From NCBI RefSeq assembly GCF_002000055.1, contig NZ_MVBD01000004.1:186001-250000 (forward strand): a stretch of 64,000 nucleotides of DNA. Reading direction: 5' to 3'. The notes under the pieces were generated by a model, which was not told the origin of the DNA, searched no databases, and saw nothing but the letters and a program-made list of their open reading frames with translations. Positions 28,847 to 37,849 of this stretch are shown here, piece by piece. The stretch's first letter is position 1; each line of letters opens with the position of its first letter. The translations under genes were made by a program, and so were the position numbers. The DNA comes from Marinicella sediminis. Its GTDB lineage: Bacteria; Pseudomonadota; Gammaproteobacteria; Xanthomonadales; Marinicellaceae.

Positions 28847-29650
28847 TTAGTTTTTGTCTTTGATAATCACTGCTTTGGCTTTGACCTGAGACAGTTGCTT
28901 AAAGCGTTCTACCACTTTTTGTTCCAGACTTTTTCTGATGCCAGCTTTGACGGTATCATATGCAGGCGGTTGCGCCTGTCTCTTGTCCTGCAAATACAAC
29001 ACATGTGCACCATATCGGCTGATGATCACCTGTTCATACAACTGTCCTGCTGACAAAGTTTCCAGTGGCTGATGAAAGGCTTCTGGTACCTGCTTGATGT
29101 TTACCCAACCAATGTCTCCGACATTCCTGGCCTGGCCCACCTGTTGCAAATACTGTTGCTCTGCGATCAGGTAACTGGTGCCCGCTTTGATTTCATCCAG
29201 TGCAGCAATGGCCTGCGACTCATCCTGAAACAACAGGTGACGGACATGATATTCCACACCTTTTAATTCACTGGTAACCCGATCATATTCAGCTTTGACA
29301 TCGGCATCACTCACCGGGTTATTTTTCAGGTGGTCCTGAACCATTAACTGAGCCAGGGCCTGGTCTTTGAGCAAGTCAATTGACTGTTGCTGCACCGGGG
29401 CTAACTGCAATCCAGCTTTGTTGGCCAGGTTTACCAGAGCCTGTTGTTTGATCAATGCATCAAGCGCCTCGGTCTGCTGCTCTTCGGTGGGACTTCTGAC
29501 TGCATTATTGAGCAGATAGGCCTGCACCATTTGCTCGGTGATATTGACTTCACCGACCTGAGCCAGCACAGTCGATTCGTCAGTGATTAAGTTGTTTTGC
29601 TGACAGGCTGTGGTTAACAGCACAACCATAAGTATCAATGTGTTTTTCAT
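28847..29650 (-). CDS. Parvulin-type peptidyl-prolyl isomerase lipoprotein
   Basis: The 267-residue precursor has a lipoprotein signal with lipobox LLTTAC (Cys16), so it is membrane-anchored facing the periplasm. A SurA-like helical N-domain (residues about 30-125) precedes a parvulin domain with YHVRHLLFQDES, GDIGWVN and SRYGAHVLYLQD. It most resembles PrsA/PpiD/EpsD-type foldases. It overlaps bolA by 4 bases, an arrangement seen in some gammaproteobacteria. Confidence 0.88.
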   Translation of the reverse strand: MKNTLILMVVLLTTACQQNNLITDESTVLAQVGEVNITEQMVQAYLLNNAVRSPTEEQQTEALDALIKQQALVNLANKAGLQLAPVQQQSIDLLKDQALAQLMVQDHLKNNPVSDADVKAEYDRVTSELKGVEYHVRHLLFQDESQAIAALDEIKAGTSYLIAEQQYLQQVGQARNVGDIGWVNIKQVPEAFHQPLETLSAGQLYEQVIISRYGAHVLYLQDKRQAQPPAYDTVKAGIRKSLEQKVVERFKQLSQVKAKAVIIKDKN

Positions 29651-29925
29651 AATTCCTCTTCTGTTACTGCCTCTACTTCCAGGGCATGAATGGCCCCATT
29701 TTCAAACAACGCTGTCAGGGCCTGATACACCATCCGGTGCCGTTGAATACGGGTTTTGTCTTTGAATTCACTGGCTGCGACTTTGACCGCGAAGTGGCCA
29801 CCCCCGGACTTGGCGCCGGCATGTCCCACATGCAAATGACTGTTGTCTGTGACTTCGACATGCACAGCCCCCCATTGTTGCAATATTTGTTCAATCTGAA
29901 TGACTGTTTGACGATGTTTTTCCAT
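29647..29925 (-). CDS. BolA family protein
   Basis: This 92-residue protein has the BolA fold. The sequence VTDNSHLHVGHAG..SGGGHFAVKVAASEFKDKTRIQRHRMVYQAL contains the conserved HxGH and the late RHRMVYQAL helix. BolA-family proteins bind monothiol glutaredoxins through a shared Fe-S cluster. Whether it corresponds to BolA or IbaG is not decided. It overlaps the parvulin gene by 4 bases. Confidence 0.92.
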   Translation of the reverse strand: MEKHRQTVIQIEQILQQWGAVHVEVTDNSHLHVGHAGAKSGGGHFAVKVAASEFKDKTRIQRHRMVYQALTALFENGAIHALEVEAVTEEEL

Positions 29926-30000
29926 GTTTCACACTGGCATGACAAGCCCCGCATTATAACGTACAATAGCCAACTTTGATTTAAAAAAACCCACCAGAAC

Positions 30001-30354
30001 ATGCCTCAATACACCATATATCACAACCCAAGGTGCTCCAAGTCAAGAGCCACATTGCAACTACTGAACGATCACGGTGCCGATATGCAAATCATCAAAT
30101 ACCTCGAAAACCCACCATCAGTCACCACCCTTGCTGAACTGGTACAGGCCCTTGATTTACCTTTGCGGTCAATTCTGCGCACCGGAGAAGCAGAATACCG
30201 TGAAGCTGGATTGGCTGACCTGAAACTGAGTGATTCAGAACTGCTTGAGCTGATGCACCAGCACCCCAGGGTACTCGAACGCCCGATTGTCTCCAACGGC
30301 AATCAGGCAGTTATTGGCCGCCCTCCAGAAAACGTGCTGGCCTTGCTGTCATGA
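30001..30354 (+). CDS. arsC: ArsC-type arsenate reductase (glutaredoxin-dependent)
   Basis: The 117-residue protein has the catalytic Cys12 in NPRCSKSR, the Thr-x-x-Glu-x-x-helix and the Arg set of the ArsC family (EYREAGL, RPIV..NQAVIGRPPE). It reduces arsenate to arsenite using glutathione and glutaredoxin. No arsB or arsR is nearby, so it may act alone or be a Spx/ArsC-like redox protein. It overlaps wrbA by 4 bases. Confidence 0.88.
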   Translation: MPQYTIYHNPRCSKSRATLQLLNDHGADMQIIKYLENPPSVTTLAELVQALDLPLRSILRTGEAEYREAGLADLKLSDSELLELMHQHPRVLERPIVSNGNQAVIGRPPENVLALLS

Positions 30355-30923
30355 CAAAAGTTCTGGTATTGTATTATTCAAAACGGGGCAACACCCAAAA
30401 AATGGCCCGACTGATGGCCAGAGGTGTGGGCTCAGTTGAGGGCTGTGAAGCCATGCTGAGGACAGTCGAGTCTGACCTTCCAGGTGCGGAAAAACCAACT
30501 GAAGCACTGGTCACAGAACAAGACATGAAAGACGCAGATGCACTGATTATTGGCAGTCCAAGTTACTTTGGCAACATGGCCTCCCCACTGAAGAAATTCA
30601 TTGATACCACAGGCAACCTGTGGTTTTCAGGTGACATGGAAGGTAAACCTGCCGGGGTGTTTTGCACCGCATCCTCATTACACGGCGGCCAGGAAACAAC
30701 ATTGATCAACATGATGATCCCGCTGTTGCATTTTGGGATGGTGATTGTTGGTCTGCCCTATTCAGAAAAATCCTTGTTGTATACCCAGTCAGGCGGCTCT
30801 CCATACGGTGCGACCCATTGGGCTGATTTTGAATCGAACCGAAGCTTAGACCAGAATGAAAAACAACTTTGCCTCGCCCAGGGCAAGCGCATTGCACAAA
30901 TGGCTCAGCAGTTAAAAGAATAA
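30351..30923 (+). CDS. wrbA: WrbA-type NAD(P)H:quinone oxidoreductase
   Basis: This flavodoxin-fold protein of 190 residues has the FMN phosphate loop YYSKRGNTQKMA, the isoalloxazine-contact SPSYFGNMAS, and the LHGGQETTL and GGSPYGATHWA loops of WrbA. It reduces quinones by two electrons. It overlaps arsC and runs into the CPBP gene on the opposite strand (12-base convergent overlap). Confidence 0.9.
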   Translation: MTKVLVLYYSKRGNTQKMARLMARGVGSVEGCEAMLRTVESDLPGAEKPTEALVTEQDMKDADALIIGSPSYFGNMASPLKKFIDTTGNLWFSGDMEGKPAGVFCTASSLHGGQETTLINMMIPLLHFGMVIVGLPYSEKSLLYTQSGGSPYGATHWADFESNRSLDQNEKQLCLAQGKRIAQMAQQLKE

Positions 30924-32360
30924 TCCTATGCGGGCTGAACCCAGCCAGGCTTCAGGGCTGACCTCATAGAACAACAAAGCCAAAAGCGCATGAGAAAAGG
31001 CATTCAAATATATATTTCGGTATACCAGCCAGCTCCATGACCAAATAAAGCCACCGAGCAATGTGGCCAGCATCAGGGAATGATTGGGTGCGTGAATGAT
31101 GGCAAACAAAACCGCCACCAACCAGGCTGTGGTCAGGTCAGAGGTTTTTAAATGGGTTTTCAATTCATCGCTGAATACCGGACCCAGCAGCGTTTGTTGT
31201 ATCAATGCCCATAAAAAGTAAGCTGGCAACTGTTGCACAAAAGACAGCGGCAAGGACAAGCCATAGACGACAGCCAAAAACACCAAAATTATCATCAACC
31301 AAAGGGGCCAACCGGCCTTTTCGACACGCCAGATACGTCCGGCATAAACCAGCAACAGCACCAATGACAACCCCATCACGGCCGTGCGTAAGTGGGCGGC
31401 CAATGTGAGTGTGATCACCTGGTGTAACACAAAAATCAGCACAAACACCGAACTGACCAGAACCCAGACCACCAGGGGAGCCTGTGGATTGACCTGCCAT
31501 ATCAGAAACAACATCACTAACCAACCGACAGCCAGCCACAGCATGGGAGACACCGTGTTGAACACAGAAAAAGTCATGAACTGATGACTGATTCCATTGT
31601 TGTGTTGTTCATCCAGATGATTCATTCGATTGGTCACTGCGCAACTGAGCCAGTCTTTATATGCATCCTGACAATTGATCACTTTGGGCATCAGCCATTG
31701 GCGTGGCTGGTATTGCGGTAAGGACACCCCGCGAACTTCTACCGTTGACTCTGCAGACAGGTAAAACCGCAACACCAAGCCATTGAGCCCCCCAAGACCA
31801 GTCCATTGCAACGGCTTACCAATGGCTTTACCCTGCTCATCCAGCAAAAACCATTGCCAATCGGTCAGTTGCAATGGGTTTTTCAGCTGGCTGAGATTCA
31901 TCGGTGGGGCATAATAGAATTTCCCCTGGTCCTGATTCGAAAATTCCAGCCTGACTGTCGCTTCTTTGGCGCCAGCTCCATTGAGCTGCACATCAACACT
32001 CAGCTGTTGGTATAACGTGGGATCAAAATCACGGGAATCAAACGCCAGTGACATAACAGGCTCACTGTGTAAACTGACAAAACCCGATGTCACCTGTTGC
32101 CAGTCATTGTCAATGTCACCGACCAAATCTTTGGTACCGCTCAATGGCCAGTTGAAGTGATGATTGATGCGATCCATTTGTTGTTGCACATTAAGGGTCC
32201 GCTCATTCAGTTTGCCTGCCACATACTCCTGGGAAAAGCACCACATAACAACAAACACCATGGTGGCCATCACCCAGTGGATGACTGCTTGTGAAGCGCT
32301 GCTCTCAGTTGTGTATTTACCGGCCGTCATGTCATGTTTTGTGAAAAGGTTACGAATCAT
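30912..32360 (-). CDS. CPBP-family membrane protein with a periplasmic domain
   Basis: The 482-residue protein has one N-terminal transmembrane helix, a periplasmic beta-rich domain of about 170 residues (60-235), then eight or so membrane helices ending in a CPBP (CAAX-like) domain. Motif 2 (FAIIHAPN, His423) and motif 3 (NAFSHA, His457) fit the family. Motif 1, normally EExxxR, reads QQTLLGP (Gln388-389). Canonical glutamic intramembrane proteases need that Glu, so activity is doubtful. The extra periplasmic domain resembles carbohydrate- or ligand-binding modules, but I cannot name it. Confidence 0.78.
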   Translation of the reverse strand: MIRNLFTKHDMTAGKYTTESSASQAVIHWVMATMVFVVMWCFSQEYVAGKLNERTLNVQQQMDRINHHFNWPLSGTKDLVGDIDNDWQQVTSGFVSLHSEPVMSLAFDSRDFDPTLYQQLSVDVQLNGAGAKEATVRLEFSNQDQGKFYYAPPMNLSQLKNPLQLTDWQWFLLDEQGKAIGKPLQWTGLGGLNGLVLRFYLSAESTVEVRGVSLPQYQPRQWLMPKVINCQDAYKDWLSCAVTNRMNHLDEQHNNGISHQFMTFSVFNTVSPMLWLAVGWLVMLFLIWQVNPQAPLVVWVLVSSVFVLIFVLHQVITLTLAAHLRTAVMGLSLVLLLVYAGRIWRVEKAGWPLWLMIILVFLAVVYGLSLPLSFVQQLPAYFLWALIQQTLLGPVFSDELKTHLKTSDLTTAWLVAVLFAIIHAPNHSLMLATLLGGFIWSWSWLVYRNIYLNAFSHALLALLFYEVSPEAWLGSARIGLFF

Positions 32361-32395
32361 GTGAATAACTTCATTTTAAAATTTCCGGGCTCATC

Positions 32396-34417
32396 ATGAA
32401 ATACTTAATTTTGTTAATCACTATCTGCTGGGCAATTTCATCCCAGGCATTGACGGACTGGCCTGCCGGACCGGCACCCTGCAACGGTACATTACAGGCC
32501 TGTGTGGATGGCGTCAGTGAGGGCGAAGTCATCCGGCTCAATACCAACAACCTCATTTTTGAAACCATCACGGTATTTAATCAGGTTTCTTTGGTGGCCG
32601 GTAATGGCTACCAACCCCAGTTTGGTATTGGACATGGCATTGAAATTTCAGCCGCCGCCAACACCGAACGAACCATCAGAATAGAAGGCCTTACTTTCAA
32701 CAGTGGGCGCATCTCTTATCACCACTTCTCTGGTTCAGTGGCCGATGTCAACCTGGTTATCCGGCACAACCAAATCCTTAACAACAATTTTGAAAGTGAA
32801 GCCATCAGGGTGATCAACAGCAGTAACAACCATGTAAGCCTGACCATTGACTATAATCACATCACTTATGAACGGTCCACCAGTTCCAGTGAACCCAGGG
32901 GGGCCATCAACATCAGAACAGGTTCTGCCAGCAGCACCACGTTGGGCACCACCGATGGGCGGATCTATGGCAACACCCTGTCAGCCAAAGGTGCCGCCTC
33001 CGTTGGAATCGGCATATTCAATTACACGGACACCACAGCAAACCTGAACATCGCCGGGAATGAGATCACCGGTGGCGCTGATGGCGGAATTTTGATTGAA
33101 CGCCCCACCGGTAATGGCACGAGCTCGGTGAACATCGGTAACAATGCATTTTACCAATTACCAGATCACTCACTGAACAAAGGAGTTCGCCTGAATGGAT
33201 TAAGTGGCGAAATTGATGCCGATGTGGTGAATAATTCTATGATCGGGGTATATGACGGTTTGTATGCCAGAGAATCTGCCGGCGCCACAGTCGGGGTGTA
33301 CTTTTACAACAACCTCATCACCCGCGGTGGCACTCCAGTAAACATGAATGCAGGAACCCAAATGACCAATGACCACAACCTGTTCCACGCAAACAGCTTT
33401 GTCGATCCTGATTTTGTACCCGGGCCAGCACACATCACCAGCAATCCATTGATCATGGGTTTGTACAATGGCAGACTTCGGTCCGACTCACCTGCCATTG
33501 AAACTGGCGAAGGTCTGGCCTTGTTGACTTTAGGAGGCACCCCGCTGGTGGATGCCGATGGCACCAACCGGTTTAAAAAAGGGAATGACTCACCCGGCGC
33601 TCAATTGATCGACATTGGTGCCTATGAGTTTGGCGATGTGTATTTCTCACATGAAGCCAGCAGCGGTTCCAGCCACATCAGCAACTTAGACCATCCCAAC
33701 ATCAACGGCAACAGCAGCCTCGATGACATACACATCACATCAAATTACAGCCCACCCGGCGAAACAGGGGTTTATAACAATGACCATGAAGGCATCTATT
33801 ACAGCAGCGGATTGTGGAGAATTTTCAATCAGGGAATCACTGACATCGCTGCAGGCGCTTCATTCAATGTGCATCAATTCGGCAACATCACAAACACCAT
33901 TGAACACACCGCCACTGACGCCGCTTCAAGCAGCACCCTCCTGGATCACTCAAGCCTGAACAATCAGCCAGACCGCATCGTCCAGGTCACCCAGCATTGG
34001 ACCGGCACCTACAACCCCCACCCCATAGGTGCGTTTTATTTTGGCACTCGCTGGGTGATCAATAATTTTGACCTGGTCAATATTCCGGTGGGTGCCAATT
34101 TCAACATACACAGTCAGCCGCCGAGTAAAAGTGCCTGGATTCACCGGGTCTCAGCAGCCAATAAATCAGGACACATTACCTACCTCAACAACCCATTGAT
34201 AAATGGCGTGGCTTGCGCAGAACTCCAGGTCACCCAAAGTGGGGCCGAGGGCGTATTTAACGATGCCCCCATCGGTGTGTGGTTTGCCGGCAACAGCTGG
34301 ACCATCTATAACCAGGACATTTCTGACATGCCTGAAAACAGTGCCTTCTATATCAATGTGAATCCGGCTCAGATCGCTGAGTGTACTGACCTGATATTTG
34401 CCAATGGCTTAGATTGA
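32396..34417 (+). CDS. Secreted right-handed beta-helix protein with DUF7452-like repeats
   Basis: The precursor (673 residues) has a signal peptide (to about 19). Residues about 20-400 are a parallel beta-helix with NxI and GI-rich coils and end at IDIGAYEFG, the usual end of a choice-of-anchor Q/pectate-lyase-like domain. Residues about 415-660 hold three repeats of the pattern LDHPNINGN..TSNYSPPG..GVYNNDHEGIYYSSGLWRIFNQ, which I recall as DUF7452. The last residues are CTDLIFANGLD. It is likely a surface adhesin or polysaccharide-active protein; no catalytic site is recognised. Confidence 0.75.
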   Translation: MKYLILLITICWAISSQALTDWPAGPAPCNGTLQACVDGVSEGEVIRLNTNNLIFETITVFNQVSLVAGNGYQPQFGIGHGIEISAAANTERTIRIEGLTFNSGRISYHHFSGSVADVNLVIRHNQILNNNFESEAIRVINSSNNHVSLTIDYNHITYERSTSSSEPRGAINIRTGSASSTTLGTTDGRIYGNTLSAKGAASVGIGIFNYTDTTANLNIAGNEITGGADGGILIERPTGNGTSSVNIGNNAFYQLPDHSLNKGVRLNGLSGEIDADVVNNSMIGVYDGLYARESAGATVGVYFYNNLITRGGTPVNMNAGTQMTNDHNLFHANSFVDPDFVPGPAHITSNPLIMGLYNGRLRSDSPAIETGEGLALLTLGGTPLVDADGTNRFKKGNDSPGAQLIDIGAYEFGDVYFSHEASSGSSHISNLDHPNINGNSSLDDIHITSNYSPPGETGVYNNDHEGIYYSSGLWRIFNQGITDIAAGASFNVHQFGNITNTIEHTATDAASSSTLLDHSSLNNQPDRIVQVTQHWTGTYNPHPIGAFYFGTRWVINNFDLVNIPVGANFNIHSQPPSKSAWIHRVSAANKSGHITYLNNPLINGVACAELQVTQSGAEGVFNDAPIGVWFAGNSWTIYNQDISDMPENSAFYINVNPAQIAECTDLIFANGLD

Positions 34418-34990
34418 TCAGGGTATGTTTAATCCGGCCTGTCGCAGCCATTCACACAATTGAATCAACGGCAGGCCCATCAAAGCACTGGGATCAGTGG
34501 TGTGTACTGCCTTGAACAAGGTCAGGCCTTTGCACTCCACTTTGAAGCCTCCGGCACAGTCCAAAGGCTGATCAGCGACCACATATCGCTCAACTTCTGC
34601 ATGCGTCAGTTGTCGAAAATCAACCCGGGTCTGATCCAGGTATTCGAGCCACTGATTATCTGCTGTCGCCACACACATGGCGGTATAAAAAGTCACCTTT
34701 TTGTTTGAAAACCCCAATAACATCTGACAAGCCCGTTCAACTGTGTGCGGCTTGCCAAAGATTTCTCCATCACAGGCACAAACCTGATCTGAACCTATCA
34801 CCAAAGCTTCAGGATGTTTGGTTTTGATGGCATTGGCCTTGCTGCGTGCCAGACGGGTGGCCAATTGCTCTGGACTTTCACCACACAGAACCCGTTCATC
34901 GACATCTGGCGAAATGGCCATGAATTCCAAACCCAGCTGTGTCAATTGTTGTTGCCGGTATCGAGACCCCGAAGCAAGAATCAATGTCAT
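34418..34990 (-). CDS. Maf-family nucleotide pyrophosphatase (YceF-like)
   Basis: The Maf fold is clear: LILASGSRYRQQQLTQLGL (phosphate-binding), DVDER, ARSKANAI, VIGSDQVC and the late AGGFKVECKGLTLF. Members hydrolyse modified NTPs. The pattern is closer to YceF (7-methyl-GTP) than to YhdE (dTTP/UTP), but this is tentative. ATG 34990 gives 190 residues and follows the kinase stop by 4 bases; the open frame continues inside the kinase gene to 35086. Confidence 0.88.
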   Translation of the reverse strand: MTLILASGSRYRQQQLTQLGLEFMAISPDVDERVLCGESPEQLATRLARSKANAIKTKHPEALVIGSDQVCACDGEIFGKPHTVERACQMLLGFSNKKVTFYTAMCVATADNQWLEYLDQTRVDFRQLTHAEVERYVVADQPLDCAGGFKVECKGLTLFKAVHTTDPSALMGLPLIQLCEWLRQAGLNIP

Positions 34991-34994
34991 CACT

Positions 34995-37847
34995 TCATCC
35001 TTGTGGTTTTTCCAGCGCCTGTAATTGTTCAGCAAATGAGGCCGGCAACTGTTGATTTTCAAGCAGTAATTGCTTAACCCTGTCAATCAACTGAACAGCC
35101 TGATCTGGTTGATCAACATGCTGATAAAAGGCGATCGATTTCAGCATCTGTGCGACCGTTCTGGGTGCCTCTTCACCCAATAAGTTTCTGGCTGCCTGCA
35201 AGCTTTTGTCTTTGTATAAACGGGCCTGCTCTGATTGAGCATCTTCCAGATACAGGTCTGCCAATGAATTGTATGCGGTGATCACCCGTTCATTGTCATC
35301 CTGCCAGGATTCATGGTTGATCACCCGTTCCATTAACTGGATGGCGGCAGCCAGTTCACCTTGCTTTTGATAAATCCTGGCCAGGGTGAAATGTCCTCCT
35401 ATGGTCAACGGGTGCCCTTGCCCCAGATCTGCCATGGCATTGACCAGCAAATCTTCACCCAGCAAACGGGCTTCATCAAGACGCCCCACATCACCATACA
35501 AGCGCGCCAAAATGGTTTGCGAATAGATGGTTGATCGGTGCGAAGCACCCAATTCTTCCCGCTGGGTCTCATACAATGGTTTAACTGTGCTGATGGCCTC
35601 ATCATACTGTCCGTTCATGTTCAGCAGCGCGACCAGGTTGGTTTTCACATCCCATGATTCCGGGTGGTCTGCTCCCATCGCCTGATCAAACAGGCGGGAG
35701 GCTTCCCGCATGCGCTCAAGGGCGTTTTCAAGATCGCCACGGACATAGGAAATCACAGCCATCAGATTCATTGCACGTGCCGTGGCCTGATGGGTTTCAC
35801 CGTTGACCGTCTGGGATAAGTTCAACGCCCGTTTGGCAAATTCACCCGCTTCTTCAATGGCCCCGGTGGCCCGGCTGGTGCCCGCTCTGGTGATGTAAGC
35901 CTGCACCAAAAAGGGGTGTTCTTCACCCAAAACCGTTGTGATGTTATCGATCAGCGATTCACTGTATTTGATGGCCTGGTCATAATCACCCACATCATTG
36001 AACAATTCCACCAAATCATTTTGTGCAGCCAGCACCATGGTGTTGGTGGGCCCCAATAAGGGAGTCAGGGAGGTCAGTTCCTGCTGCAACAATTCTGCGG
36101 CGCGGGGGGATTCAGACTGCAAAAACAGCACATTGGCTACCTGACGACTGGCCTGCAATTTTTGTTTGTGCAATTGCAAAGCAGCAAACTGACTGACGGC
36201 CTGCCGTGCTTCATCAAGTGCTGCAGCATAATCGCCATTGAAACTCAGCATTTTGGCATGTAACAACAACCATTCAGCCTGATGAGCTGGTTGCTCAAGC
36301 AATGGCCGAACTTCAGCCAATCGGCTCTCTGCAGCTGCAAATTCATTCTCAGTGAGCAGCACATCAATTTCACCCAAGCGGGCATTCATGGCCCGGGCAT
36401 CGAGTTTCAAAGCCGCGGCAAAAGTGTCTTTGGCCGCGGGGTACAAACCCAATTGCGACTGGGCTGTACCCAATGAAGAAAGCAATTCAACCTGGGTGGC
36501 CTGATCTGAAAAATCCTGTTGCTTAAGTTCAGCCACAGCCTGGGCCAGCAAATCCCTGGCCAGGATGCGGTCTCCCTGAGACTGATCCGGATTAACCACA
36601 CTGAACACCCCCAGCATGAAATCTTTCACCTCAAGGGCCTTCAACGCTTCACCCCTGGTTTTTTCAACCTGGTGCGCCAGCAATGTCACGCCCAACAACG
36701 ACATCACCACCAGGGTAACCAACGTCGCAAACAGGGCACTGCGTCTTTGCGCAAACTTTTTACTGCGGTACCACCATGAATCAGGACTGGCCATGACTGG
36801 TTTATTATCCATCCAGGCCTGCAGGTCCTGAACAAATGAATCCATGTTGCGGTAGCGCTTTTCGGGGTCTTGCTGCAAAGCCTGATTCAGGATGTTGCGT
36901 AAGTCCGCATCATCAATTCGTGATTTAAGCAGTTGTCTGACGTGTTCTTCATCCTCGGCGCAGGATTTCAGCAACCGGTCTGCAGGCAATGGCGATTCAC
37001 CAATCAGCAATTGCAAGGCCACCACCGCCAGTGAGAACACATCGGTGGTCACTGAAATCTGCCCGGAATTGATTTGTTCAGGCGCTGCGAATGTCGGTGT
37101 CAGAGCCATGATGGTGGTTTTTTGCGGCGCTTCAGCGCGGGTCATCAGTTTGGCAATCCCAAAATCCACCACTTTTAACTGACCTTGCTGATCGACCAGC
37201 AGATTCGACGGTTTGATATCGCGGTGCACAATCAGATTATGATGAGCAAAGGCAATCGCCTGACCGGCGGTGATGATAAATGCCAACTTCCGTCGCCTGC
37301 TCAATTGGTGTTCAGCAGCATATACATCAATGTCCCTGGCTTCTTCGATCAGGTCCATTACAATGTAAGGAGAACCTGATTCACTGGTGCCCCCGTGGTG
37401 CATATTGATGATGTTAGGGTGTGTCAGTTCCGCCAGGATGTCCTGCTCAACCGCAAACCGACTGATCAGCGCCGGCGTCATCACTGATTTTTTGAAAACC
37501 TTGATGGCCACTGGTTTCTGTCTTTCACCATCCAACCGAACCGCGCGAAATACCCTGGACATCCCCCCTTCGCCCAGGGCCACCTCAAGCCGGTAGTCCC
37601 CCAGTTGATCGTCAGCCTGGTAGTCAGCCTGATCTGAACCGGCTGTCAGCTCAGGTGTTGCCCATTGTTGCAGGTATTGACTGGACTGATTTCCTGAACT
37701 GATCAGCGCCAGCACCATGCTCTTGATGCCGTCATCCAGACCGGTCATGCCATTGAGCTTATCCAGTGCTGCGGAAACTGTCAGGTCCATCAGTTGCTGA
37801 TAAACCGCGTTGGCTTGTTTCCACTGAGTCACGTTGATGTCATTCAT
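34995..37847 (-). CDS. Membrane Ser/Thr kinase with extracytoplasmic TPR repeats
   Basis: The roughly 950-residue protein has an N-terminal helical region, a Hanks-type kinase domain with LGEGGMSRVF (about 91), VAIKVF Lys, VHRDIKPSN (about 208) and DFGIAKL (about 228), one transmembrane helix (about 375-393, LFATLVTLVVMSLLGVTLL), and a long tetratricopeptide array. It starts 2 bases after the ECF sigma stop. ECF sigmas of this kind are known to pair with such kinases; in the Vibrio EcfP/PknT pair the kinase phosphorylates the sigma. The ligand sensed by the TPRs is unknown. Confidence 0.88.
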   Translation of the reverse strand: MNDINVTQWKQANAVYQQLMDLTVSAALDKLNGMTGLDDGIKSMVLALISSGNQSSQYLQQWATPELTAGSDQADYQADDQLGDYRLEVALGEGGMSRVFRAVRLDGERQKPVAIKVFKKSVMTPALISRFAVEQDILAELTHPNIINMHHGGTSESGSPYIVMDLIEEARDIDVYAAEHQLSRRRKLAFIITAGQAIAFAHHNLIVHRDIKPSNLLVDQQGQLKVVDFGIAKLMTRAEAPQKTTIMALTPTFAAPEQINSGQISVTTDVFSLAVVALQLLIGESPLPADRLLKSCAEDEEHVRQLLKSRIDDADLRNILNQALQQDPEKRYRNMDSFVQDLQAWMDNKPVMASPDSWWYRSKKFAQRRSALFATLVTLVVMSLLGVTLLAHQVEKTRGEALKALEVKDFMLGVFSVVNPDQSQGDRILARDLLAQAVAELKQQDFSDQATQVELLSSLGTAQSQLGLYPAAKDTFAAALKLDARAMNARLGEIDVLLTENEFAAAESRLAEVRPLLEQPAHQAEWLLLHAKMLSFNGDYAAALDEARQAVSQFAALQLHKQKLQASRQVANVLFLQSESPRAAELLQQELTSLTPLLGPTNTMVLAAQNDLVELFNDVGDYDQAIKYSESLIDNITTVLGEEHPFLVQAYITRAGTSRATGAIEEAGEFAKRALNLSQTVNGETHQATARAMNLMAVISYVRGDLENALERMREASRLFDQAMGADHPESWDVKTNLVALLNMNGQYDEAISTVKPLYETQREELGASHRSTIYSQTILARLYGDVGRLDEARLLGEDLLVNAMADLGQGHPLTIGGHFTLARIYQKQGELAAAIQLMERVINHESWQDDNERVITAYNSLADLYLEDAQSEQARLYKDKSLQAARNLLGEEAPRTVAQMLKSIAFYQHVDQPDQAVQLIDRVKQLLLENQQLPASFAEQLQALEKPQG

Positions 37848-37849
37848 AA

